Shown here in pieces: positions 1 through 7,250 of a stretch of 64,000 nt of DNA. Origin of the DNA: Thioalkalicoccus limnaeus (GTDB taxonomy: Bacteria > Pseudomonadota > Gammaproteobacteria > Chromatiales > Chromatiaceae); the NCBI RefSeq assembly GCF_041197575.1, contig NZ_JBDKXB010000007.1:62001-126000 (forward strand). Reading direction: 5' to 3'. Each line of letters starts with the position of its first letter. The first letter of the stretch is position 1. The notes below the pieces were generated by a model. The model saw only the letters and a list, made by a program, of their open reading frames with translations. It ran no database searches and had not been told where the DNA came from. The translations under genes were made by a program, and so were the position numbers.

Positions 1-83
1 GCGTAGCCACGCGCGTCGTCGTCGGAGATCGCGAGCCGGGCGAGATCGGCGATCTTCGCAATGTCGGAAGGGGTCAAGGACAT
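1..83 (-). CDS. gatC: Glu-tRNA(Gln) amidotransferase subunit C, 5' end only
   Basis: Partial gene running off the left edge; only the first 27 codons are present. The ATG is the complement of 81-83 and the peptide begins MSLTPSDIAKIADLARLAIS, the usual GatC N-terminus. GatC belongs to the GatCAB complex that converts misacylated Glu-tRNA(Gln) or Asp-tRNA(Asn). In Pseudomonas and relatives gatC is read divergently from mreB; here nine other genes lie between them. Confidence 0.88.
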   Translation of the reverse strand, partial: MSLTPSDIAKIADLARLAISDDDARGY

Positions 84-399
84 CTTGTGGATAGCTCGGC
101 AAAGAAAGGCGAAAACATATCACATTCAGCGCTCACGGGGTCGACGACGGGGCTTTCGTCTTCAGCTGCGATGCTCTCGGGAACGGGCGTCCCTGACCAC
201 CGCAGCGGGTTACCCGTGGGGCAGCGCGGCGATTCCATCCCACCGCTGGTGCGGCGGTTTTGTGATGCCGTCGGCAACTTCGGCGTGTTCGGTAGCCGAG
301 CGATCGAATACCGCCGAACGCCGATGGTAAGATCCCGACCAGTTCTCTGACCGCTGGGCCAGGGGGATTCATGCACCGCCGAGATCGTTGCACGACCAG
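84..399. other. intergenic region between gatC and the TerD operon
   Basis: A 316-base stretch separating divergent gatC (minus) and the TerD-domain gene (plus), so it should hold promoters for both. Overlapping short reading frames on both strands look like GC-rich shadows. I see no convincing -35/-10 pair, operator or RNA gene. Confidence 0.5.
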
Positions 400-1659
400 A
401 TGAAAAGCCTGCCCAAGGGCGCCAATGCGCTGTTGACCACCTCCGGTCGCGTTCGGGTCGCGATCCGCTGGCCGATTGGACGGCTGGAGGTCGATGCCGT
501 GTGCTTTGCGGTCACGGACGCCGGCCGCGTCCCGGGCGACGAGTGGTTTCTGTTCTACAACCAGCGCGAGGCGCCCGGCCGCGGGATCGAACTGGCGGCG
601 AGCGGGATCCAGCAATCGGATTTCGTCGTCCATCTGGACCGACTGCCGGCAACCGTGCAGCGATGCGTGTTCGCCGCGACCCTCGACGAGGGCACCTTCC
701 GCGCGGCGATCGGCACCAGGCTGACCGCGATGGCCGACAAGGGCGAGACGCTGGAGTACAAGCTGGTCGAGGCGGGCGATGAGCAGGCGCTGATCCTTGC
801 CGAGATCTATCGCCATGGGACCGGGTGGCGACTGCGGGCGATCGGCCAAGGTTTTCGTGGTGGTTTGCAGCCGCTAGCCGAGCATTTCGGGGTCAAAGTC
901 AGGGAGGCGTCGCCGGTGCCTGACCGATCGGGCGCTGCCGCGGAGGCCGAATCACCGCGGGTACCGCCCACCGGCGGTGCGGAACCGCCCGCGACGCCAC
1001 CGGCCGAGGGGCCGTCTTCACCGCCGCCCGGTCCCGAGCGCCGCCGCCATGGGTCGCGGATCGGGGTGTGGGCCGCTGCTGCGGTAGTGGTGGCGCTCGC
1101 CGGTCTCCTGCTCTGGTTCCTCGTGGCACCTCTCGTCGAGCGGCTCGCCGACGATCGATCGGAGCTGCCGGAACCTTCGCAGCCGGTCACCGCCCGTTAC
1201 GAGCCGCCGACCTGCGCCTGGTCCGACGACGAGGTCTTCGAGCGTTATCACGCGCTGGGCGAAAGCTATATCCAGATCCTGCAGCGCGTCGATCAGAGCA
1301 ACGAACGCCTGGCCCGGGTTCGACAGGATCTGATCGGCCTCGAAGGCCGCTGCGCGGCCGATTTCCTCGACAAGAACCGGCACGAGATCGAGGCCCTCGA
1401 GCGTCTGCCGGTTGGCGGCTGGCTCGATCAGGCGCTGCGGTTGAATGTTTGTGCCGGGCTTCTGATCAAGGCGATCGAGACGGCGCTCGATGGCGAGGGG
1501 CGGCCGATCATCATCCAACGGTTGGTGCGAGAGGCCGATCGAGCGCGTAACTTGGAATCGGATCTGACCAACATCTCCCGTGATCTCGCGTATCTGCGCA
1601 ACAAGACCGAACGGCTGAAGCTCGGCTACCACGAAAACCTCGAGGCCTGCTTGGAGTGA
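400..1659 (+). CDS. TerD-domain protein with transmembrane helix and C-terminal coiled coil
   Basis: Residues about 1-165 match the TerD fold of tellurium/stress-resistance proteins: LEVDAVCFAV, FLFYNQ, LDRLPATVQRCVFAATLD, AEIYRHGTGWRLRAIGQGF and GGLQPLAEHFGV occur in the family order. The acidic GDGDDE-type calcium loop of classical TerD is replaced by ASGIQQSD. A Pro/Ala-rich linker (about 170-215) leads to one membrane helix (about 222-246) and then a Cys-containing, helical C-terminal region of about 150 residues, probably periplasmic. This is the first gene of an overlapping operon; its stop overlaps an in-frame GTG start of the next gene. A TTG at 388 could add four residues, but ATG 400 gives the usual TerD beginning (MKSLPKGAN). 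Fusion of TerD to a membrane anchor and coiled coil is unusual. The function is unknown. Confidence 0.72.
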   Translation: MKSLPKGANALLTTSGRVRVAIRWPIGRLEVDAVCFAVTDAGRVPGDEWFLFYNQREAPGRGIELAASGIQQSDFVVHLDRLPATVQRCVFAATLDEGTFRAAIGTRLTAMADKGETLEYKLVEAGDEQALILAEIYRHGTGWRLRAIGQGFRGGLQPLAEHFGVKVREASPVPDRSGAAAEAESPRVPPTGGAEPPATPPAEGPSSPPPGPERRRHGSRIGVWAAAAVVVALAGLLLWFLVAPLVERLADDRSELPEPSQPVTARYEPPTCAWSDDEVFERYHALGESYIQILQRVDQSNERLARVRQDLIGLEGRCAADFLDKNRHEIEALERLPVGGWLDQALRLNVCAGLLIKAIETALDGEGRPIIIQRLVREADRARNLESDLTNISRDLAYLRNKTERLKLGYHENLEACLE

Positions 1660-1661
1660 CC

Positions 1662-2363
1662 ATGACGGAAGATCGTGTTACGTCGCTTCTGATTAGGGCT
1701 CTAGCGGGCCTGTCCCTATGCGGGTGTCTCCTGGTGGCCCAGGTCTCGGCGCAAGACAGCGGATACAGTGCGAGGAACCCCAATCGCACCAACCCGACCA
1801 TCGTGCTCGAGAACGAGATGTCGAACATCCGCGCGTCGAATGCCCAGCTCGATGCGCGGATCCGGACTGCGATGGAAAAGCTCGAGGAGGTCGCCCGGCT
1901 GACCTCGGAGGACGAGAAGGAGGTCGAGGTCGATTCGCTGTTCTTCACGCTGCGCGACGAGGTTTACGGTGTCCTCGATCAGCTCGATCTGAACAGCGAT
2001 TTCGCCGATGCGCTGAATCGGGCCAAGGAGGGGACCATCGTGCTGAAGAGCTGGTATGAACGCCAACCTCCAGATTACCCGAACCGCGAGCAGAGCATCG
2101 CGCAGTTGGAGCGCGCGATCCAGGAGTACGACATCGTCGACGAGCAGTTGAACCAGAGCCGCACGCTGGCCCAGGAAAAGCTCTCGACGATCATGCGCCA
2201 GCATCGCGTGATCCTCCAGGAGATGAAGATCGGTAAGGTCCTGGAGGCCATTGCCGCGGCGCGCGCTGTCGTCGAGGGGCTCAACGACATCACGACCGCG
2301 ATGACCGTGGTCGAGGAGAAGACCTATCAGAGCCTGAAGACCTCGGTGCCGATCTCGAACTGA
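1662..2363 (+). CDS. exported coiled-coil protein of the TerD operon
   Basis: Unrecognised protein of about 233 residues. A hydrophobic N-terminal stretch (LAGLSLCGCLLVAQVSAQ) looks like a signal peptide cleaved after the AQ. The mature part is charged and strongly helical, with likely coiled coils (MEKLEEVARLTSEDEKEVEV; long runs around residues 120-200). GTG 1656 overlapping the upstream stop is an alternative start; ATG 1662 was chosen as the simpler one. It follows the TerD-domain gene almost without gap, so it is probably co-translated and periplasmic. Confidence 0.7.
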   Translation: MTEDRVTSLLIRALAGLSLCGCLLVAQVSAQDSGYSARNPNRTNPTIVLENEMSNIRASNAQLDARIRTAMEKLEEVARLTSEDEKEVEVDSLFFTLRDEVYGVLDQLDLNSDFADALNRAKEGTIVLKSWYERQPPDYPNREQSIAQLERAIQEYDIVDEQLNQSRTLAQEKLSTIMRQHRVILQEMKIGKVLEAIAAARAVVEGLNDITTAMTVVEEKTYQSLKTSVPISN

Positions 2364-2387
2364 ACCCCTCCCGCAACCGAATCGCTG

Positions 2388-3029
2388 ATGACCACGAGGA
2401 CGATGACGATGACGAAGACGCTAACGGCGCTGCTCGCCGGGCTGTTGATCCTGACCCTTGGCGCGGCGGTCGCGCAAGGGACCCGGCAGCCGGACATGGC
2501 CAATCTGTTTCAGAAGGTCAACCGGGTGGCCTTGGAGCTTCAGACCAACTTGACTGACCTGGAGGCCAGTATCCAGGCGAGCCGGGATTCGATCGAGCAG
2601 GGGGGGCGGGTCCTCGATGGGATGCTCGCATCGGTCACCCGCGTCCAGCAAAGCATGGCCGAGGACAGCGAGATCTGGCAAGAGCTCGGGGCCCTGCTCG
2701 AGCTCTGGGAGGAGCGCCGCAAGGCGACGCTCGAACGCTCCGAGGCCAATCCGGCCTTCCTGCCGATCGCACAGGCCTGGCAGCAGCGGCTCGAAACGGC
2801 CCGCACCCTGCGCAACCAGATCAGCACCGAGCGGGCCAACGCCACCGCGCTGATGCGCGCGATCGAGGCCGACCGCGACATCGTGCTCGCCTACTACGAA
2901 CTGGGGCAGGCCGACAAGGCGATCGAAGGGCTCAAGAAGGTCGGCGCGAACCTGGCCAACCTGAACCGGAACATGCAGGTGATCGTCGAGACGGCCAATG
3001 CTGCCCAGCAGACGCCGATCCCGCAATGA
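2388..3029 (+). CDS. exported coiled-coil protein of the TerD operon
   Basis: Unrecognised protein of 213 residues with a clear signal peptide (TLTALLAGLLILTLGAAVAQG) followed by a helical, Gln/Arg/Glu-rich mature region. Its layout resembles the preceding gene: signal, long helices, and a C-terminal hydrophobic-heptad segment near ALIEGLKKVGANL-like residues. The two may be distant paralogues. Several ATG codons cluster at the start (2388, 2400, 2406, 2412); all leave the signal peptide intact. The stop overlaps the start of the next gene by four bases. Confidence 0.68.
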   Translation: MTTRTMTMTKTLTALLAGLLILTLGAAVAQGTRQPDMANLFQKVNRVALELQTNLTDLEASIQASRDSIEQGGRVLDGMLASVTRVQQSMAEDSEIWQELGALLELWEERRKATLERSEANPAFLPIAQAWQQRLETARTLRNQISTERANATALMRAIEADRDIVLAYYELGQADKAIEGLKKVGANLANLNRNMQVIVETANAAQQTPIPQ

Positions 3030-3412
3030 CGAATGCGCTGCGAATCGCCGGCGGATGCGGTTCGGCCTCGTGGTTGGCCGTCGCCCTCGTTCTTGGTGGC
3101 CTTACGATCCCCGGAGTGAGTGCGGATCCGCCGGCGGTCGCGGAGCCGATGCCGTCGTCGGCGATCGCGACAACCGAATTCGACGGCATCCTCGAGACCT
3201 TGGATGGGTTGGAGCAGCGTCTGACGGACATCGCCGAGCGGGCCTTGGTCGATGCCGATGCGGCCGTTGCCGTCGAGGAACGTCGCCGTCATGAGCGCCT
3301 GTACGACGAGACGAGTCGGCGTCTCGGCGAGCTCCAGTCCGCTCGGCTCGATTTTCTCCGTGAGCTCGATCGCCTGACCGCGGCGGACCCGGAGGCCGGG
3401 GGTGGCCGCTGA
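3026..3412 (+). CDS. small exported coiled-coil protein of the TerD operon
   Basis: Unrecognised 128-residue protein. The N-terminus (SWLAVALVLGGLTIPGVSAD) is a probable signal peptide ending near residue 33. The rest is helical and charged, with heptad-like spacing (LDGLEQRLTDIAERAL, RLDFLRELDRL). ATG 3026 overlaps the upstream stop (ATGA), and the following GTG start lies inside its last codons, so it is translationally coupled on both sides. It is probably a periplasmic accessory to the channel subunits encoded next. Confidence 0.65.
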   Translation: MTNALRIAGGCGSASWLAVALVLGGLTIPGVSADPPAVAEPMPSSAIATTEFDGILETLDGLEQRLTDIAERALVDADAAVAVEERRRHERLYDETSRRLGELQSARLDFLRELDRLTAADPEAGGGR

Positions 3413-4178
3413 CCGTGAGACCGAGACCGGGGCGCCGCATGGTGTCGGGGGCGCACCCGGTCCGATCGTCCGCCCGCTGGCGGCGGCCGGGCTGCTGACG
3501 CTGGCCGGCGCCGCCACCTTCGCGCGTTTCCTCGACCCCGCCTCACTCCCGGCCACCCTGGGCCGACTCTTGGCCAACGGCTTCTGTCAGGCCATGATCG
3601 CGTTGTTCGCCGCGCTGGTTCTCTACGCGGGCTTTCAGCACCTGAGCCTGGTCCGCGATCGGCGCGCCTTGGCGGAGCGCCTGGCGCTCGCTGGTTCCTC
3701 GGCGGCGACGGACACGGGTCGTTGGCTCAGCCATCTCGTCGGCCCACCGCCGGACCCGGTGCGGGAGTTCACAGCCCTGCGCGGGCCGAGGCCGCCATCC
3801 CAAAGTTCTCGTGACGACGATGCCCAGTTCATCGCTTACCTGCTAGCGGCCCGCCATCAACAGCATCAACAGCGCTTTGCGCCGATCGGGTTCGGCGTAT
3901 GGGTCCTGCCGCTGCTCGGTTTCATCGGCACCGTGGTCGGGATCGGCCAGGCCCTCGGCGGGCTAGAGCAATCGGTGATCCCGGCGACCCCCAGCGACAC
4001 TGGCCTGGCCCCGTTGCTCGGCGGCCTGCGTTTCGCGTTCGACACGACCTTCGTCGGGCTGACCCTGGTGATCCCGACCATGATCGTTTTGTTGGCGCTG
4101 CGCGCGCGGGCGCAGACGCTCGACCTGGTCTATCGGCGGATCCTGCTCGGCCGTCCGGTGCACGAGGCGGATCGATGA
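3402..4178 (+). CDS. MotA/TolQ/ExbB-family proton-channel subunit
   Basis: 258 residues. Four membrane segments are visible: about 28-44, 60-78, 164-186 and 215-236. The family signature PLLGFIGTVVGIGQAL (about 170-185) and the last helix TTFVGLTLVIPTMIVLLAL match MotA/ExbB/TolQ proteins, whose helices line a proton or sodium path and drive a periplasmic partner. The GTG start overlaps the upstream gene by 11 bases; the stop overlaps the next ATG (ATGA). Two ExbD-like subunits follow directly, completing an ion-driven motor module. It lacks the long cytoplasmic tail of the anti-phage protein ZorA. What it drives is unknown; the TerD and coiled-coil neighbours suggest envelope stress or defence (inference). 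Confidence 0.78.
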   Translation: MAADRETETGAPHGVGGAPGPIVRPLAAAGLLTLAGAATFARFLDPASLPATLGRLLANGFCQAMIALFAALVLYAGFQHLSLVRDRRALAERLALAGSSAATDTGRWLSHLVGPPPDPVREFTALRGPRPPSQSSRDDDAQFIAYLLAARHQQHQQRFAPIGFGVWVLPLLGFIGTVVGIGQALGGLEQSVIPATPSDTGLAPLLGGLRFAFDTTFVGLTLVIPTMIVLLALRARAQTLDLVYRRILLGRPVHEADR

Positions 4179-4663
4179 GCCTGGATCCTTCCGCGGAGGC
4201 CGATCCCGGTCTGCCTCTGTGGCCCTTCTTCGATTTGATCGTGGCCGTCATCGGCATCCTGATCCTGGTCTTCGCGCTGCATCAGGCGGTCGAGGGGGCG
4301 CTGGGCCGCCAATTGATGATCGATGACCTGATCGTCTGTGCGCGAGATGGGACCATCTCTTATTTCGCCGCTCCCGAGGCCGAGCCGGTCGACTTCAGCG
4401 CGCGACAGGTGCCAGACCTGTTGGAGGGACTGACGGGTCAGGCCGGAGGCTCGAGAAATCTGGTCTTTGCCGTGACAGCAGACTGTTTTGACACCCGTCG
4501 TTTGTTCGAGGAGGAGCTGGCGCGGTTCAACGCGCGCCTGAATAGACCCGATGCGGAGCGCGCGGTGTTCCGTGTGGCCTTTCGCCCGCTGTCGAGCGAG
4601 CCCGGCGCGACGCAGCGCCTCCTGGGCGAATGGCGCACGACGGTGATCCGTGATGGACCCTGA
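4175..4663 (+). CDS. ExbD/MotB-like small membrane subunit, first copy
   Basis: 162 residues. The N-terminal membrane helix PLWPFFDLIVAVIGILILVF carries an aspartate at its cytoplasmic end, as ExbD, TolR and MotB do for ion translocation. A periplasmic domain of about 110 residues follows (LVFAVTADCFDTRRLFEEEL, RAVFRVAFRPL). No OmpA-type peptidoglycan-binding motif is visible, unlike MotB and ZorB. The ATG overlaps the stop of the ExbB-like gene, and the 3' end overlaps the second ExbD-like gene. This start was preferred to the longer upstream frame, which is antisense-like shadow inside the channel gene. Confidence 0.7.
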   Translation: MSLDPSAEADPGLPLWPFFDLIVAVIGILILVFALHQAVEGALGRQLMIDDLIVCARDGTISYFAAPEAEPVDFSARQVPDLLEGLTGQAGGSRNLVFAVTADCFDTRRLFEEELARFNARLNRPDAERAVFRVAFRPLSSEPGATQRLLGEWRTTVIRDGP

Positions 4664-5291
4664 TGAACCGGCCAACGAGGCCCTGTTGGATCTCGCGACC
4701 AATCTGTTGGCGGTGATCCTGATCGTTACGCTCTTTTCGTTGATCTCGGTGCCGCACCGGCAGCAGGGATCGCCCCATCCGGCGGCCCGATCGATCGTCG
4801 CCGAACCCTTCGTCGAGCCGCGCCGCGACCTGTTTCCGCCCTTTTCGCGCTTCTACTTCGTCGTCGGCGACCGGGTCGTGCGCTGGGATCAGGAGGCCGT
4901 CGTGACGGCTCGGCTCGCCGAGCCGCGGCGGCTGACCGGCACCACGCACCAGGGGCGTTTCGAGTGGCTACCCGAGCCGCTAGTGACGCGCGACATCGAT
5001 ACCTTTCAAATGCGGTTCTTCGTCGATGCCGCCGCGGTCTCGGCGCACGAACCGCCATTCACCGAGTCGGCCGCCGCACGACTGTTGCTCGACCTGCTCG
5101 AAGGCCATGCCGTCGAGCGCACGGCGCCGGTCTTCATCGTCTATCCGGACGGCCTGGAGACCTTCGCCCGTTTCTACGACTCGCTTCGGGCTAGCGGCAT
5201 TCGCTTTCGGTGGTTCACGCATCAGCCGGGCGAGCCCCTGTTCCTCGGCCGCCATCCGGCGCAATTCACGCACCATGCGATCTATTGGTGA
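4653..5291 (+). CDS. ExbD/MotB-like small membrane subunit, second copy
   Basis: 212 residues. Again one N-terminal helix with a membrane-embedded aspartate (EALLDLATNLLAVILIVTLF), resembling the ExbD pattern of an Asp followed by a hydrophobic run. The periplasmic part is larger than in the first copy and ends in an alpha/beta-looking segment (APVFIVYPDGLETFARFYDSL, then IRFRWFTHQPGEPLFLG). A GTG at 4650 is directly in front of the ATG and could also serve. It overlaps its neighbours on both sides. Two non-identical ExbD-like genes suggest a heteromeric stalk. Confidence 0.7.
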   Translation: MDPDEPANEALLDLATNLLAVILIVTLFSLISVPHRQQGSPHPAARSIVAEPFVEPRRDLFPPFSRFYFVVGDRVVRWDQEAVVTARLAEPRRLTGTTHQGRFEWLPEPLVTRDIDTFQMRFFVDAAAVSAHEPPFTESAAARLLLDLLEGHAVERTAPVFIVYPDGLETFARFYDSLRASGIRFRWFTHQPGEPLFLGRHPAQFTHHAIYW

Positions 5292-6273
5292 CCTGGTCGA
5301 GGTCGGCGGCGCCGATCGGCGCCGCCGCCTCTCCGGCCTCGCCGCGCTGGCGCTCGCGGCCCTGGTGCCCTGGGTCCTGTGGGGTCTTCTCAGTGCGCCC
5401 GTGAACAACGATTGTGACGGGGCGTGCGCGGCCGATGGCGACCGTGAAGCGGCGCTGGCGGCCTGGCAGCACTTCTGGTCGGATCTCGCCGAGCGCGGCG
5501 AGACGGCGCTGCATCCGGCCGCAGCGGATCCATCCTTGCGGGCCGCCGGCGACACGGCCTTCATGCGCTATCGCAACCTTTGGGGATCGATCGACCGCGA
5601 CGCGCGCGAGGCGTTTCAGAACGCGGCATTGAGCTCCGATCCGGACGCCAAGGTCAGACTGCTCCACCCCTGGACAATGGCCGCCGACAAACACGTGCGG
5701 TTTCGCGCGCGCTTGGAGATCGCGCGGATCCATCTGCGCCGCCGCGATCTCGCGGCGGCCGAAGCCATGGCGCGCGAGGCGCTCGCGGTCGCGGACTTGG
5801 TACCGGCGATCGTGGCCGACGCCTATTTCGTGCTCGGCGCGGTGGCCTTCGAGGCCCGCGACCTCGATCGTGCCGAGGAGGCATTGGCCCGAGCGGTGGC
5901 GGCGGATCCAGGGTTTTGGGATGCCCGGCAGATGCATCTTGCGGTTCTGGCCGAGCAACTCGGGCAACCGCGCCAGGGCACCGCGCCCTGTCTCAACCGC
6001 ACCCGTGAGATGATCGAGCACCTGGGGGCCCTGCCGGCGCTGGCCGAAGACCGAACCCAGTACCGCGACCTGGCCGACCGTTTCGCGCTGGCGTCGCCGG
6101 TGGACAATCCGGCGCTTGCGTTGCTCGCCGGGCTCGGCTACCTGTGGTCCGGCGACCTCGGGCGCGCACGCGACGCGCTGACCCGCGCCGAGGGCGCCCG
6201 TGGTCCGCTGCCGGGGCCATGCGCCGACCAGATCCGGGACCAGGCCCGTGCTTATCGCGCGACGCTCGAGTGA
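5275..6273 (+). CDS. membrane-anchored TPR-like protein of the TerD operon
   Basis: 332 residues starting at ATG 5275, inside the last codons of the previous gene. One N-terminal membrane helix (about residues 20-42, LSGLAALALAALVPWVLWGLL) is followed by a helical repeat region with TPR-like character: HVRFRARLEIARIHLRRRDL, EAMAREALAVADLVPAIVAD, YFVLGAVAFEARDLDRAEEA and later GLGYLWSGDLGRARDALTRA. Such domains hold protein partners; here it may scaffold the channel complex in the periplasm. The longer upstream frame is a shadow of the ExbD-like gene. Not assigned to a named family. Confidence 0.66.
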   Translation: MRSIGDLVEVGGADRRRRLSGLAALALAALVPWVLWGLLSAPVNNDCDGACAADGDREAALAAWQHFWSDLAERGETALHPAAADPSLRAAGDTAFMRYRNLWGSIDRDAREAFQNAALSSDPDAKVRLLHPWTMAADKHVRFRARLEIARIHLRRRDLAAAEAMAREALAVADLVPAIVADAYFVLGAVAFEARDLDRAEEALARAVAADPGFWDARQMHLAVLAEQLGQPRQGTAPCLNRTREMIEHLGALPALAEDRTQYRDLADRFALASPVDNPALALLAGLGYLWSGDLGRARDALTRAEGARGPLPGPCADQIRDQARAYRATLE

Positions 6274-6944
6274 CGGCTTTGGGAACCTTGTTTGCCTTGT
6301 CGCTGTGGATCCTGGTGCTCGGCTGGGCCGCCCGGCCGTCCGTGGCGGGCCACCCGTCGACTCCTATCCTCAGTGCGTTCACCTGGTGCGCGGTCGCAGC
6401 GCCCCTCGCCGCCTCGCCCTTCTGGCTGGCGCGGCTCAACGAATGGCAGACCGCCGAGGCGGTGACGTTAGCGGGTCCCGAGACGGCCTATTTATGTCTG
6501 TGGGCCTTGGTGCTGCGGCCGCTGCTGGTCCAACGATTCGACGGTGCCCAGCTCGTCGCGAGCGTCAGCCAGGCATTGGTGGCCGCGGCGGCCGTGGGTC
6601 TCGCCGTCGACATCGGCGATCTCGTTTTTCCGTACTGGTCACCGAGTGGCTCGCCCGGGTGGGTCGAGATGGCCGCGTTCGCGCTCCTCATCGGGATCCT
6701 GTTCGTCGGCGGGCTGGCCCTCGCGCAGCAGATCGACGCAACAGGCGGTTCCTGGGACTACCCGGCCTGGTTCGCCGGTTTCCTGGTGATCTCGCACCCG
6801 GCGGCATCCTGGTCGTCGGCTCTCGCCCTTAACCAGGGCGATGGACTCTGGGTCTTGTCCGCGTTCTACGCGCTTGCGGCAGCAATCCATGTCTGGCAAG
6901 GATCCGCGCCCTTTGGTCACCCACCGCGCCAAGGTTCGGCCTGA
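6270..6944 (+). CDS. polytopic membrane protein of the TerD operon
   Basis: 224 residues, unrecognised, with about six hydrophobic segments (for example TLFALSLWILVLGWAA, TAYLCLWALVLRPLLV, AALAVDIGDL region, MAAFALLIGILFVGGLAL). The GTG start overlaps the preceding stop (GTGA), the same coupling used through the operon, so it is counted as its last gene. No catalytic motif is apparent. After it the strand enters the mreB leader. Confidence 0.6.
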   Translation: MTALGTLFALSLWILVLGWAARPSVAGHPSTPILSAFTWCAVAAPLAASPFWLARLNEWQTAEAVTLAGPETAYLCLWALVLRPLLVQRFDGAQLVASVSQALVAAAAVGLAVDIGDLVFPYWSPSGSPGWVEMAAFALLIGILFVGGLALAQQIDATGGSWDYPAWFAGFLVISHPAASWSSALALNQGDGLWVLSAFYALAAAIHVWQGSAPFGHPPRQGSA

Positions 6945-7250
6945 TCGGTGGTTCGGTCGCGGCGCTTTTTCCTTGTCCAACCGTACGCGCGTTGTTAGAT
7001 TAGATGGATTTCGGCGGAGGTGGGGATCCCGACGCTGGGCCGGCCGGAATCGCGGTTGGTCGGTTGCGCCTCGGTGCGTCGATCGGTTCGCTCTGGTCGC
7101 GGCCGCGATGCGAGCACGTCCTGATACACATCTCATATGCCTTCGGACCCTGGAGCCTGCGAGGCCGGCCGGTGCGCCTTGCTGTGTGCCGAAGGTGCGG
7201 CCAGGCGAGGGCGCTATCACGGTTCAATTCAGCTAAGTTGGTGACCTTTA
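6945..7250. other. mreB upstream region
   Basis: A 306-base gap between the TerD operon and mreB. Apart from the promoter candidate annotated separately I see no gene; the reading frames here lack family resemblance. Confidence 0.5.
6973..7001 (+). promoter_or_regulatory. possible sigma-70 promoter for mreB
   Basis: TTGTCC at 6973-6978 and TAGATT at 6996-7001 are separated by 17 bases, each matching four of six consensus positions in an otherwise GC-rich region. It would give the mre operon its own transcription start downstream of the inserted operon, with a leader of about 240 bases. Confidence 0.35.

Noticed and set aside
84..399. Short overlapping frames in the gatC upstream region
   Set aside because: They overlap each other on both strands, have no ribosome sites and no family resemblance.
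3899..4174. Longer N-terminal extension of the first ExbD-like gene
   Set aside because: The extension is an out-of-frame shadow of the ExbB-like gene; ATG 4175 overlapping the upstream stop explains the gene better.
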